A DNA stretch of 64,000 bases from Tamlana flava (GTDB taxonomy: Bacteria > Bacteroidota > Bacteroidia > Flavobacteriales > Flavobacteriaceae): positions 310,001 to 374,000 of the forward strand of contig NZ_JBGGTX010000001.1 of assembly GCF_041287255.1 (NCBI RefSeq), read 5' to 3'. Position numbers and translations under genes: made by a program. Positions 35,750-45,680 of the stretch are shown here, piece after piece; the stretch's first letter is position 1; the number at the start of each line of letters is the position of its first letter. The notes below the pieces were generated by a model that had not been told where the DNA came from, ran no database searches, and was given only the letters and a program-made list of their open reading frames with translations.

Positions 35750-38700
35750 TTATTTTTTATCGAATACATTAACCTTATCCCAATCTTCTGGAGTTCCTGA
35801 AATGGTATATTCTGCAGATTTGGTAATAAAGTAGCTTGCCACATAATCTTGTGGATTTTTGCTCAAAACTTTATCAAATGCTGCAGATGCCTTGGGGAAT
35901 TCTTTATTGAAAAAGTATTTCAAACCTTTTTCAAAAGTGGATTTTGTTTTCAACTTTTGCTCCTTACTTTCAGTTTCATCCCCATCAAAACACTCATAAA
36001 TACCAACCGATTTATTTTTACCCTTCACCCGAACTTTACCAAGATACCTAAAGTTAAAATCATCTTTGTTTTCTATTGTGTTTAAAGCATCTTCGCTAAC
36101 AATAATATTTGCACCATAATGCTTGGTAACGCCCTCCATCCTAGAAGCCGTATTGACGGTATCGGCTATAATGGCTGTATCATTTCTTTCACTGTCACCA
36201 ATAATACCCATGACCAAATCGCCAGTGTGAAGACCTATACCGACTGAAATCGGCTTAAACCCTTCGGAAATACGCCTTTTATTATACTCCTGAATGGTTT
36301 TTTGCATTTCAATTGAAGCTTGCAAAGCATGACCTGCATTTTCGGGAAACAATGCCATAATGCCATCGCCAAGATACTGGTTGACAAAGCCGCCATTATT
36401 TTGAATCAAAGGCCCCATCCGACCAACATAAGCATTTACAAACTTAAAATTTTGCTTTGGAGTCATGGATTCCGAAAGATTGGTATAATCTCGAACGTCG
36501 GCAAACATTACTGTTACTTCCCTTTCTGTAAAATCGCCTAAAACCACATCTGTAATCGCATCTCTTCCAACCGATTTCAAAAAAGCAGATGGCACAAAAC
36601 GACTTGTAGCTTTGTGAATGCCATATAAATTTAAATGCATTTTTATTCTACTTAGCAATTCGTTTTTTGAAAAAGGCTTGGTTAAATAATCGTTGGCCCC
36701 TAAATTAAAACCCGTCACCAAATCACTAACCCTGTTTTTGGCAGTGAGCATGACTATGGGTAATTCGCTTGGCGAATAGGTTTTTCTGATGATTTCGCAA
36801 ACCTCATATCCAGACATCCTGGGCATCATAATATCCAATAGAATCAAATCAAAATCATTCTTCTCGACCAGTTCTAAAGCTTCCTTGCCATTGCTGGCTT
36901 CAAAAACTTGGTAGCCCGCAAGGTTTAAATGGTTTTCTAACACCCTCCTGTTTATGGGCTCGTCATCAACAATCAATATTTTAATATCGAAACTATCTTT
37001 ATTTTCCAGAGGTGATACTAATTGCGAATTTTCCGGAGTTGTTCTTTGAACTTTTTCCTCAATTCCAGCAGGGTCAATTTCACTCAAATCTTCACGCGTT
37101 TTATCACTTACAGGCAAGGTAAATGTAAACGTAGAACCCTCGCCAACTTTTGAATGCACCTCAATATCGCCACCATGAAGCTCCACCAATTGTTTGGTAA
37201 CCGAAAGTCCCAATCCTGTGCCACCATAGTCCCGTATCCTTGAGCCATCAATCTGTTCAAAAGATTTAAAAATATCCTCAAATTTATTTTCAGGAATGCC
37301 AATGCCAGTGTCCGCAATGGCAACAGCCACCTTTCCATCTAAATTTGCGGCCTGAATTTCTACTTTGCCTTCCTCAGTAAATTTTATGGCGTTGCCTATT
37401 AAATTATAAAGTATTTGTTGCACTCTATTTTCATCGGCCTCTACCAAAGCAATATCCTTTGGTATGGAATTGATGAGCCTAATGGATTTTCCATCAACTA
37501 AAGTTTCTGAAACTTTTAGCACTAGTTTTGTTACGGAATAAAGGTCCACAGGTTGCATTGCTAATTTTAAATCTTGATTTTTAAGCTTTGAAAAATCCAG
37601 AATGTCGTTTACCAAATTAGAGAGGCGTTTACCGCTATTGGCTATCATGTCTAGATTTTCCATGGCCTTTGCAGATAACTTGCCCGCTGCACCATCCTTT
37701 AAGGATTCTGAAATCCCAATAATACCATTAAGCGGTGTTCGCAATTCGTGCGATGTATTTGCCAAAAACTGGTCTTTTAGCTGGTCAATCTGTTTTAATC
37801 TTAAAATTACGTTACGTTCTTGTTTTAACTTTGCACTTTTTTGCCTAGACCGCCAGTAAACGCCACCTATCAATAATAAACCGGTGGTGCCAAAAATGAC
37901 AAGATTTACCTTATTTCGCTGCTTGCTTAGATCTTCAGAATAACGCAATTCCTGTTCCGCCTTTTCCTTGTTGAAGGCAATACTATCTGCCAGTTGCTGC
38001 CTCTCAAACTGGTATTCCATTTCCTTCCGCGTTATTTCTTGTGTTTTAGAATTATTGAATAAGGAATCTTTGGCAACAGAAGACATCTTAAAATATTTAA
38101 GGGATTCGCTGTAATTGCCTAATTTTTCATAAACCTTTGACAAACAATCACAGGCCTCCTTTTTGGCTATTAGAACCCCCATTTCCGTCGCCAAATCAAA
38201 TGATTTTTTGCAATCATCTCCCGCCAAAAGATATTTACCTTGATGAAAATAAGTTCCTCCTCCTCGATATAAATAGGTACTTATCATACCCTCACGATCA
38301 CCAATTTCATGGTGCATCGTCATACTTCTGTTTAAGTATTCCAATGCTTCGGAAAACTTACCCTGCGCATTATACATTTCACCAATATTACTGTAAGCTC
38401 TTGCCTCTGAACGTGAATCGTTTATTTCCTCAGCAATCTCGGCCGACTTTAAAAAATTACTCAAGGACAAGTCGTAATTCTTTAAGTTTTGATGCGCCAA
38501 TCCCAAATTATTGTAAGTATGTGTCAAGGAATATTTATCGCCCAAGTCTTTTTTTATGTTTAGGCTATACGTATAATATTCCAGAGCCTTTTCATTATTT
38601 TTTTGCCGAATAAATACATTTCCCAAATTATTGGATAGGCGCGCCAAATTAACCTTATCGTCATTCTCCTCAGCCAATTTGAGCCCCTTTAGCTCATATT

Positions 38701-39124
38701 CCAAGGCCTTCGTAAAATTGCCCAGTTCATAATAAATGCTTCCAATGTTGTTATAAGTGGTGGTCAACCCCTTTTTATCATCCAATGCCTCTAGAATTTC
38801 ATGGCTGGAATAAAAAAACTTTAAGGCCTCATTATAATTGCCTTGTACCGCATAAGTATTGCCCAAAAAGCGCAACGAAGTTGCTTCCCAATTTTTGTTT
38901 CCTTTTTCTTTAGAAAATTCCAAAACCTCATTTCCATAAACTCTTGCCGTATCAAGATTTTGTCTGAATAAAAGCATAAAAGCATCTAAACCGGCTTCAA
39001 ACCTTATGGAATCTGCCAACTTATTATTTCCAAATGAGTTTTTTAAACTATCAAGCTTGGTGGATTGGCCAAATAGATTATGAAGACAAAGAAAAAACAG
39101 TAAAAAGAGGGGTCTGAACTTCAT
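35750..39124 (-). CDS. TPR-sensor hybrid histidine kinase with receiver and class III cyclase domains
   Basis: A 1124-residue one-protein signalling system. Signal peptide (1-20); about seven TPR repeats in the periplasm (80-350); a membrane helix (about 405-424); HisKA with H459 in ANTSHELRTPLNG; HATPase (N box NLIGNAIKF, G boxes DTGIGI and GGTGLGL); a receiver with phospho-acceptor D764 (LLDIMMP) and K817 (TKPF); then a class III cyclase (about 868-1050) with metal D876 and D920, transition-state N991/R995, and Q916 where a lysine is usual. The C-terminus holds a TPR-like pair. It could couple phosphorylation to cyclic-nucleotide output. It is convergent with the sulfur cluster and followed, going left, by nothing else on its strand. 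Confidence 0.93.
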   Translation of the reverse strand: MKFRPLFLLFFLCLHNLFGQSTKLDSLKNSFGNNKLADSIRFEAGLDAFMLLFRQNLDTARVYGNEVLEFSKEKGNKNWEATSLRFLGNTYAVQGNYNEALKFFYSSHEILEALDDKKGLTTTYNNIGSIYYELGNFTKALEYELKGLKLAEENDDKVNLARLSNNLGNVFIRQKNNEKALEYYTYSLNIKKDLGDKYSLTHTYNNLGLAHQNLKNYDLSLSNFLKSAEIAEEINDSRSEARAYSNIGEMYNAQGKFSEALEYLNRSMTMHHEIGDREGMISTYLYRGGGTYFHQGKYLLAGDDCKKSFDLATEMGVLIAKKEACDCLSKVYEKLGNYSESLKYFKMSSVAKDSLFNNSKTQEITRKEMEYQFERQQLADSIAFNKEKAEQELRYSEDLSKQRNKVNLVIFGTTGLLLIGGVYWRSRQKSAKLKQERNVILRLKQIDQLKDQFLANTSHELRTPLNGIIGISESLKDGAAGKLSAKAMENLDMIANSGKRLSNLVNDILDFSKLKNQDLKLAMQPVDLYSVTKLVLKVSETLVDGKSIRLINSIPKDIALVEADENRVQQILYNLIGNAIKFTEEGKVEIQAANLDGKVAVAIADTGIGIPENKFEDIFKSFEQIDGSRIRDYGGTGLGLSVTKQLVELHGGDIEVHSKVGEGSTFTFTLPVSDKTREDLSEIDPAGIEEKVQRTTPENSQLVSPLENKDSFDIKILIVDDEPINRRVLENHLNLAGYQVFEASNGKEALELVEKNDFDLILLDIMMPRMSGYEVCEIIRKTYSPSELPIVMLTAKNRVSDLVTGFNLGANDYLTKPFSKNELLSRIKMHLNLYGIHKATSRFVPSAFLKSVGRDAITDVVLGDFTEREVTVMFADVRDYTNLSESMTPKQNFKFVNAYVGRMGPLIQNNGGFVNQYLGDGIMALFPENAGHALQASIEMQKTIQEYNKRRISEGFKPISVGIGLHTGDLVMGIIGDSERNDTAIIADTVNTASRMEGVTKHYGANIIVSEDALNTIENKDDFNFRYLGKVRVKGKNKSVGIYECFDGDETESKEQKLKTKSTFEKGLKYFFNKEFPKASAAFDKVLSKNPQDYVASYFITKSAEYTISGTPEDWDKVNVFDKK

Positions 39125-39241
39125 ATAAAATTAAAGGTTGGTCTATAATTTTATAAAGTTACTAGTTAATATTTAACAACAAAAATTGTAGAGCATTAAC
39201 TGATGACTTCAGATTAAATTTTCAATTGAAAAAATGCCTTT

Positions 39242-40081
39242 CTAGTTATTTTTATGCATCACCAAAAGCGGGATATCTATTTTAAAGGCGAAGGTTTCAA
39301 CAGGGTGTCTCGTAAATAATCGTTCAAGAAATGAATGTTTTTTGTTCATCATCGCCAGCATTTTTATATCATGATTTTTAATATAATCATGTATTACATC
39401 AAAAACATCTTTTCCATTAAGGTTAACAAGCTCGTTACTGGCATCATTAAAATACACTTGAAAAAAGCCTTCATTTAAAGCTTGGTTTTGTGCTGATTGT
39501 TCATCGGCCACATGCAGAATATTTAATTTTGCCCGATGAAACTTCACCAAATACTTTAAGGCCATTAAATCCTTAATTTTAAAAAATGTTAGGTTACTGG
39601 TGGTAAAGGCAATGGCATCCAACTTGGTAAATTTATAGCCATGGGGTATGGCCAAAACAGGAGTTTTACAGCGTTGCATAACATGTGCTGTATTGCTGCC
39701 AAAAAATACTTTTTCAAGACCTGATGCCCCATGGGTTCCCATAATAATCAAATCGATATCTTGGTTCGTACAAACTTGGTTTATAGAATCTACAAAATTG
39801 TCGTAATCCACGATGGTATGAAATTCATGTTTGCCGTTCTTAAATTTCTTTTTAGTACTCAATACAATGTTTTCCATCGATTTTTTTGAGGCATCAATCA
39901 ATGTTTTGTAAACCGTAGCTGATGAATTTACCACCATAAGGTCGTCAGTAATAAACGATGATGCCTTTTGCACATTTAGAATATAAAAATGACAGGCTTC
40001 ATCCTTAAGCAATTGCATGGCATAATTTATAGCACCTATGGAATTTTTGGAGAAATCGGTTGGCAGTAAAATATTTTTCAT
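39242..40081 (-). CDS. Universal stress protein, two-domain UspA type
   Basis: A 279-residue tandem Usp protein. The first domain (1-147) ends with the ATP-binding pattern GTHGASGLEKVFFGSNTAHV (G-2x-G-9x-G-S/T); the second (about 150-279) lacks it. Such proteins help cells survive starvation or low oxygen by unknown means. It is 117 bp upstream of the hybrid kinase/cyclase gene on the same strand. Upstream (40082-40296) I see no clear promoter. Confidence 0.9.
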   Translation of the reverse strand: MKNILLPTDFSKNSIGAINYAMQLLKDEACHFYILNVQKASSFITDDLMVVNSSATVYKTLIDASKKSMENIVLSTKKKFKNGKHEFHTIVDYDNFVDSINQVCTNQDIDLIIMGTHGASGLEKVFFGSNTAHVMQRCKTPVLAIPHGYKFTKLDAIAFTTSNLTFFKIKDLMALKYLVKFHRAKLNILHVADEQSAQNQALNEGFFQVYFNDASNELVNLNGKDVFDVIHDYIKNHDIKMLAMMNKKHSFLERLFTRHPVETFAFKIDIPLLVMHKNN

Positions 40082-40332
40082 CGGTTTGAGGTATTAATTC
40101 GGCTTAAAAAATTAAATTTCATTCAGTTAACTCACTGATTCATGGGCAGGTGTTATTGTAAAAAATTAGTTTGTCAAGTAAATATAGAAGAGTTATAAAA
40201 ATAAAACTATGACAAAAATCAGGTGGCAACCATCGTGTTTAAAGCAAACAAAATATTAGCATAATAATTTTAAGCATTGTATTTTCGGCACAATAAATGA
40301 TAAGCAACACGTTATATCTTAAACTTAAATAC

Positions 40333-41085
40333 ATGCGCCACATACTACTTTTACATATATGCTTATTTTCCTTAACCTTAAGTGCCCAAAACAACGCCAT
40401 CGGGTTTAACGAAAAACTCACTTATACGGCATCCTACAACATGTCTGGTATCCTAACCGATTTGGCAGAAGTTACCATGGAAACAAGCCCCGTAAAGACA
40501 TCTTCGGCAACACTTTTAAAATTAAAATGTACGGCAACCACATACAGCAAATGGGATAATTTTTTTAAAATAAGGGATTTATACGAAAGTTACGTTAGCC
40601 CAAAAAGCTTAACCCCTTATCTGTATAACAGAGATATCAATGAAGGTGGCTATTACAAAAACATGAAATACACCTACAGCCATAAAACAAAAACGGTAAA
40701 ATCGGTTATGAAGAAAAAAAACAACACCGTAAATAAAACCGTTAGCATTGGAAGCAACACAAAAGACGTTATTTCAACGTTGTACTACATCCGTATTTTG
40801 GATTTTGAAGGTATGGCATCAGGAACCAACAAGACATTCCCTATTATTTTTGATAATGAAGAATTTAAGGGCATGATTACCTATTTGGGCAAAGAAACCA
40901 TTAGCACATCCCTTGGAAAAAAATCCTGTTACAAAATCTCTATAGGAACAAGTGAAAGCGGAACATTAAAAGGCACATTGTGGCTAACAGCCGATGCCAA
41001 CAAAATTCCGGTTTACGGAAAATTCAAAATACCTGTTGGCACAGGCGAACTCAAGATAAATTCGGTCACTGGTTTAAAAAATTAA
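40333..41085 (+). CDS. DUF3108 domain exported protein
   Basis: A 250-residue secreted protein. The ATG at 40333 is chosen, rather than 40297, because it begins a proper signal peptide (MRHILLLHICLFSLTLSAQN). The mature part matches DUF3108: FNEKLTYTASYNMSGILTDLAEVTM, a YLYNRDINEGGYYK segment, DVISTLYYIRILDF and a final GTLWLTADANKIPVYGKFKIPVGTGELKI. The fold is thought to be a lipocalin-like beta barrel; function unknown. A small membrane protein gene follows after 12 bp. Confidence 0.8.
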   Translation: MRHILLLHICLFSLTLSAQNNAIGFNEKLTYTASYNMSGILTDLAEVTMETSPVKTSSATLLKLKCTATTYSKWDNFFKIRDLYESYVSPKSLTPYLYNRDINEGGYYKNMKYTYSHKTKTVKSVMKKKNNTVNKTVSIGSNTKDVISTLYYIRILDFEGMASGTNKTFPIIFDNEEFKGMITYLGKETISTSLGKKSCYKISIGTSESGTLKGTLWLTADANKIPVYGKFKIPVGTGELKINSVTGLKN

Positions 41086-41097
41086 CGTATAAAAAAA

Positions 41098-41469
41098 ATG
41101 AAAAGACTATTCACTATTTTGGCCATAATCGCATCCGTTTTCGCCATAATATTGGCCGTATTGCCCGTTTCAAACTTTGCGGTATTTCCGTCAATAGCGG
41201 CATTAATCTTTGGCTTAATTGCCTTTTATCTCTCAAAAAAATCGGGACAAGTAAAGAAAATCATCCAGTTTTCATTTTTGTTGACCATTATGGCATTGGG
41301 CATTACCATTTATAAAGCCATATTTACAGAAGCGAAAGTTGCCGATACCGAAGCTTTGGAAGCTACTGAAATAAAACTTGAAGAAGAAGCCTTGGACGAA
41401 TTGGAAGGTATTGAAATTGAAGAGGTTGAGATTGACGAATCAGAACTGGAAGATATGTCTATTCAATAG
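41098..41469 (+). CDS. Small membrane protein with acidic tail, unknown
   Basis: A 123-residue protein with three hydrophobic segments (about 4-24, 27-46, 56-76) and a strongly acidic C-terminus (about 88-123, rich in E and D) that would lie on one side of the membrane. No family is recognised. It is 12 bp downstream of the DUF3108 gene and probably co-transcribed. Confidence 0.7.
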   Translation: MKRLFTILAIIASVFAIILAVLPVSNFAVFPSIAALIFGLIAFYLSKKSGQVKKIIQFSFLLTIMALGITIYKAIFTEAKVADTEALEATEIKLEEEALDELEGIEIEEVEIDESELEDMSIQ

Positions 41470-41595
41470 TAAGTAATTTCTGTTTTTTTTTATCTTTGTA
41501 TAAGATTTAAAATGAAACGAATTCAATAAAAAATTTTACGCCCCAGAGAATATTTTGACTGTAAATTGCTAGGGATTAAACCTGTAAAAACACAC

Positions 41596-42648
41596 ATGAA
41601 AACCTTTACAATCCTCTCTCTTTTAGCCTTAGTTGGTACGTGTGCCAAACCGAAATACACAGAAAGAATACAAAATGTAAAAGACAATATACAGCTGGTA
41701 GACAGTGCTTTGGTCATGCAATTTGCCAATACCATAACCGTAGAGGAATTAAAAACACATTTGTATGCATTTTGTTCCACAGAATTTGCTGGCAGAAGAG
41801 TTGGGGAATCTGGTCAAAAAAAGGCTGCCAACTTTTTAAGGGACTATTATATAGAGGAGCATATTCCATCACCATTTGAAGGAGATAGTTACTTTCAATT
41901 TATCCCGGGTGAATTTCTTGGCAACAACATAAAAAACTCAGAAAACGTTTTGGCTATAGTTGAGGGCACGGAAAATCCGGAAGAAATTATAATCATCTCG
42001 GCGCATTTAGACCACCTTGGCATTACAAAAGACGGAAGAATAAATTATGGTGCCGATGATGACGGTTCAGGAACAGTTGCCCTAATGGAAATGGCGCAAG
42101 CCTTTAAAAAAGCAAAAGATGAAGGGCACGGACCAAAACGCTCAATACTTTTTCTTCATTTAACGGCCGAAGAAATAGGAAAACTCGGTTCTGAATTTTA
42201 CGCGTTGCACCCTGTTTTCCCTTTGGAAAATACGCTCACCAACCTAAATATTGATATGATTGGCCGAGTTGACGAGCAGCAAAAAAACAATAAAAACTAC
42301 ATTTATTTGATTGGCTCAGACCGACTGAGCAAAGAACTGCATTACATTTCTGAAAAAGTAAACAATGCCTATTTCAACATCAATATTGATTATCGATATA
42401 ATGTAGAAGGCGAAAAAAATGATTACTACTCAAGGTCAGACCACTACAATTTTGCCGTACAAGATATTCCCGTTATTTTTTACTTCAATGGTGAACACCA
42501 AGATTACCACAGGCCAACCGACACACCAGACAAAATAGAATTCGAGCTTTTACAAAAACGCACAAAGCTTATATTCGCCACGGCTTGGCAAATTGCAAAC
42601 CAAGAGCACCGCTTGGCCATAGATGCAGAGAACGAACTGTTAAAATAG
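41596..42648 (+). CDS. M28-family zinc aminopeptidase, lipoprotein (copy 1)
   Basis: Predicted exported metallo-aminopeptidase of 350 residues. The ATG at 41596 gives a lipoprotein-like signal (LLALVGTC). Ligands of the two-zinc centre are visible: SAHLDHLG, GADDDGSGTVALMEMA, the acid pair in LTAEEIG, NIDMIGR and the final histidine in YHRPTDTPDKI. It is closely similar along its length to the next gene, pointing to tandem duplication. Confidence 0.87.
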   Translation: MKTFTILSLLALVGTCAKPKYTERIQNVKDNIQLVDSALVMQFANTITVEELKTHLYAFCSTEFAGRRVGESGQKKAANFLRDYYIEEHIPSPFEGDSYFQFIPGEFLGNNIKNSENVLAIVEGTENPEEIIIISAHLDHLGITKDGRINYGADDDGSGTVALMEMAQAFKKAKDEGHGPKRSILFLHLTAEEIGKLGSEFYALHPVFPLENTLTNLNIDMIGRVDEQQKNNKNYIYLIGSDRLSKELHYISEKVNNAYFNINIDYRYNVEGEKNDYYSRSDHYNFAVQDIPVIFYFNGEHQDYHRPTDTPDKIEFELLQKRTKLIFATAWQIANQEHRLAIDAENELLK

Positions 42649-42714
42649 ATAAAATTTAACGCCAAACTCCGTTCTTTTTTTGTAATATAGTTACGTATTA
42701 TAAACTATGTAACT

Positions 42715-43722
42715 TTGAAAATACTTGCTATTTTTATTTCTGCTGCCCTATCTATTTCGTCATGCAGCAACTCGCAGAGCAAAAACAGATCGGTTATTAC
42801 CAATCCAGAAAAATATGCCAAAACCATTACGGCAAGCGAACTAAAAAGCATGCTGTACACGTATGCTTCAGATGATTTTGAAGGTAGAAAAACCGGTGAA
42901 CCAGGGCAGAAAAAAGCCATAGAATTCATTAAGGACCAATATGTTTTGGAAGGCATCCCGTCCCCAATTTCAGATGACGACTATTTTCAAGAAATTCCGG
43001 CATCGTTTTTACCTAATGGAACCAAGGATTCTGAAAATGTACTAGCCTACATAAAAGGAAGTGAAAAACCTGAAGAAGTAATAGTTATTTCGGCACATTT
43101 AGACCACATAGGCATTTCAAGAAATGGCGACATCAATAATGGTGCGGATGATGATGGATCAGGTACGGTGGCCATAATAGAAATTGCCGAAGCTTTTAAA
43201 GCCGCCTCAAAAGATGGCTTTACACCAAAGCGCAGCATATTATTTTTACATGTTTCTGGGGAAGAATTAGGGCTGTATGGCTCACGTTATTACACCGATG
43301 TTGACCCTGTTTTTCCGTTGGAAAACACGGTTGCCAATTTAAATATAGACATGATTGGCCGTGTAGATCCCAAACATGAAGGCAAACCAAACTACCTGTA
43401 TTTAATTGGGTCTGACAAATTGAGCACAGAACTGCATAATATGTCTGAAGAAGTGAACAAAAAACACTTCAATCTAGAGTTTGACTATACCTATAACGCC
43501 GATGACGATCCCAATAGGTTTTATTACCGATCGGACCACTATAATTTTGCCAAACACAATATACCCGTAATATTTTATTTTAACGGCACACATGAAGATT
43601 ACCATAAGCCAACCGATACGCCAGATAAGATAAATTATAGCATTTTGGAAACACGGGCCCAATTAGTTTTTTATATGGCTTGGGAACTTGCCAACAGAGA
43701 TGAGCGGGTAAAATTGGATTAA
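42715..43722 (+). CDS. M28-family zinc aminopeptidase, lipoprotein (copy 2)
   Basis: A 335-residue paralogue of the preceding gene. A TTG at 42715 gives a standard lipoprotein signal (AALSISSC), and no ATG is available before the cysteine. The same zinc ligands are present: SAHLDHIG, GADDDGSGTVAIIEIA, VSGEELG, NIDMIGR and YHKPTDTPDKI. A TAACTTTG that mimics a -7 box overlaps the start codon and is probably accidental. Substrates would be N-terminal residues of extracellular peptides, by analogy with the family. Confidence 0.85.
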   Translation: MKILAIFISAALSISSCSNSQSKNRSVITNPEKYAKTITASELKSMLYTYASDDFEGRKTGEPGQKKAIEFIKDQYVLEGIPSPISDDDYFQEIPASFLPNGTKDSENVLAYIKGSEKPEEVIVISAHLDHIGISRNGDINNGADDDGSGTVAIIEIAEAFKAASKDGFTPKRSILFLHVSGEELGLYGSRYYTDVDPVFPLENTVANLNIDMIGRVDPKHEGKPNYLYLIGSDKLSTELHNMSEEVNKKHFNLEFDYTYNADDDPNRFYYRSDHYNFAKHNIPVIFYFNGTHEDYHKPTDTPDKINYSILETRAQLVFYMAWELANRDERVKLD

Positions 43723-43805
43723 ATAACCCTATTAAAAGAAACCTAAAACAAGGAACAAAAACTCCTATTATCCGGAAATAAATAAGGGATAATGCGCACT
43801 TTTAT

Positions 43806-43826
43806 TCCACATATAACACGTTGGCA
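43806..43826. repeat. Right-half palindromic element R0 (left border of cassette block)
   Basis: TATAACACGTTGGC (to 43825) mirrors the left arm GCCAAC...TATAACC of element A. The matching left half is not obvious in 43723-43800, which has no other recognised signal. It could be the left boundary of the cassette-like region. Confidence 0.4.
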
Positions 43827-43859
43827 ATAATTAAACCACACATTTAATTTAAAATACAA

Positions 43860-45488
43860 ATGATAAAAAATTATTTAAAAATTTTAGCAGCAGCAGTACT
43901 TTTTAGCAGTTGTGAAAACGACAAAAAGTTAAAAATAAACATAGTTGAAGTAGATCAAACAACTATTGGTAATCACATTGAACGGTTAGCATCAGATGAA
44001 TTCGCAGGGAGAAAACCATTTACTGAAGGAGAAGTAAAAACCGTGAATTATTTAAAAGATGAGTTTGAGAAAGTGGGGCTTTTACCAGGAAATGGTGATA
44101 GTTTTTTTCAAGATGTTCCTATGATAGAAATAACAGGAACTTCTTCTGAAAATATGGTGATTTCGGGTAAAAATGGAAGTTTCAATTTGAAACTCTTAAA
44201 AGATTTTGTAGCCACGACAAATAAAACCGTGACTGAAGTTAGTCTTGAAAACTCTGAACTTGTTTTTGCAGGTTATGGAATTGTTGCTCTAGAATATGGA
44301 TGGAATGATTATGAAGGTATCGACTGGAAAGGTAAAACAGCTGTAGTTTTAATTAATGACCCAGGTTTTAAATCTGGTGATTCAACCTTATTTAAAGGTA
44401 ATGAAATGACTTATTATGGACGTTGGACTTATAAATATGAGGAAGCTGCTAGGCAAGGTGCTGATGGATTAATTATAATTCATGATACGGAACCAGCTTC
44501 TTATGGATGGAATGTAATAGAATCTAGTGGGAGTGGCGCTCATTTAATAATAGAAAGTGATTTGCCTCTTTTAAATGTCGAATCATGGATAAGTGCTGAA
44601 AGTGCTGAAAAAATGTTTGATGCTTCTTCCATGAAAGAGCAAGATTATAAAACCATAGCTAGAAATAAAAGATTTAAACCGATTCCGTTAAATTTAAACG
44701 TTTCGGTAAACATTAAAAATAAAATTAAGAAAGACGTTTCTAAGAATGTAGTAGCACTTATACCTGGTACTGAAAGAAAAGATGAATTTATAATTTACTC
44801 TGCACATTGGGATCATTTTGGTATTGGTAAAGCTATCGAAGGTGATTCAATATATAATGGTGCTATAGATAATGCATCTGGAACCGCAGGCTTATTAGCT
44901 ATAGCAGAAGCGTTCAAGAAAAGTAATGTAACAAAACGTTCTATTGTCTTTATGGCAGTAACTGGAGAAGAACAAGGTTTATTAGGTTCAGCTTTTTATG
45001 CCCAAAACCCTATTTTTAAGCCAAAAAAAACCGTTGCAAATATTAATATGGATGCTTTTAATAGCCCAGAGCCAATGAAAGATCTTACTGTTATTGGTTA
45101 TGGTCAATCAGAATTAGACGATTATGCAGAAGAAGCTGCTATGGCCCAAGGTCGTTACATAATTCCTGATCCAAAACCTGAAGCAGGTATTTTCTTTAGA
45201 TCAGATCACTTTAATTTTGCAAAAATTGGTATTCCTGCACTTTATGCCAAAGGATCTTATGAAGGTTTTAATTCAAACATTTATAAAATCAAACAATGGA
45301 ATGAAAATTACCGAAAAAATATTTATCATCAACCTACAGATGAATACAATCCTAACACCACTGAATTAAGTGGTGTTCAATTTGATGCACAACTTTTATT
45401 TCAAGTTGGTTTTAAACTGGCCAACGAAAATTCTTTTCCAAAATGGAAGAAAGGAAGCGAATTCAAACTTATCAGAGAAAACAATTAA
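43860..45488 (+). CDS. M28-family peptidase with PA domain, lipoprotein
   Basis: A 542-residue exported peptidase with a lipoprotein signal (AAAVLFSSC), an inserted protease-associated (PA) domain (about 100-260, with FAGYGIVALEYGWNDY and GADGLIIIHD) and the M28 catalytic domain: YSAHWDHFG, NGAIDNASGTAGLLAIAE, AVTGEEQG, NMDAFN, and a final histidine in YHQPTDEYN. It is larger than, and only distantly related to, the two M28 genes upstream. It is flanked by a GTTGGC half-element on the left and element A on the right, so it may be the first cassette of the array. It is more A/T-ending in codon use than the upstream copies. Confidence 0.87.
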   Translation: MIKNYLKILAAAVLFSSCENDKKLKINIVEVDQTTIGNHIERLASDEFAGRKPFTEGEVKTVNYLKDEFEKVGLLPGNGDSFFQDVPMIEITGTSSENMVISGKNGSFNLKLLKDFVATTNKTVTEVSLENSELVFAGYGIVALEYGWNDYEGIDWKGKTAVVLINDPGFKSGDSTLFKGNEMTYYGRWTYKYEEAARQGADGLIIIHDTEPASYGWNVIESSGSGAHLIIESDLPLLNVESWISAESAEKMFDASSMKEQDYKTIARNKRFKPIPLNLNVSVNIKNKIKKDVSKNVVALIPGTERKDEFIIYSAHWDHFGIGKAIEGDSIYNGAIDNASGTAGLLAIAEAFKKSNVTKRSIVFMAVTGEEQGLLGSAFYAQNPIFKPKKTVANINMDAFNSPEPMKDLTVIGYGQSELDDYAEEAAMAQGRYIIPDPKPEAGIFFRSDHFNFAKIGIPALYAKGSYEGFNSNIYKIKQWNENYRKNIYHQPTDEYNPNTTELSGVQFDAQLLFQVGFKLANENSFPKWKKGSEFKLIRENN

Positions 45489-45530
45489 TAATTCTATGAG
45501 AAAGTGATATTATTAAAAAATAAAACTATT

Positions 45531-45661
45531 GCCAACAAGGTATAACCGCAATTACGGCGGATTTGACTATATCCGCATCCACTCGAAATTTCTAAAGTCG
45601 GTTTAAACCGAAAAATAGTAAATAAAAACCCGTAACTGACGGTTATGCGAGTCCGTTGACG
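45531..45661. repeat. Palindromic cassette-border element A
   Basis: Left arm GCCAACAAGGTATAACCGC (45531 on) mirrors the right arm ending ACGGTTATGCGAGTCCGTTGAC (to 45660), with a long variable middle. Outer boxes GCCAAC and GTTGAC. First complete member of the series. Confidence 0.65.
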
Positions 45662-45680
45662 ATAATTACTTTAATCACTA

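Noticed and set aside
40297..40332. Upstream ATG for the DUF3108 gene
   Set aside because: It would put 12 extra residues ahead of a well-formed signal peptide that starts at 40333.
42710..42717. TAACTTTG as a -7 promoter box for M28 copy 2
   Set aside because: It overlaps the TTG start codon itself and has no -33 partner at the right distance.
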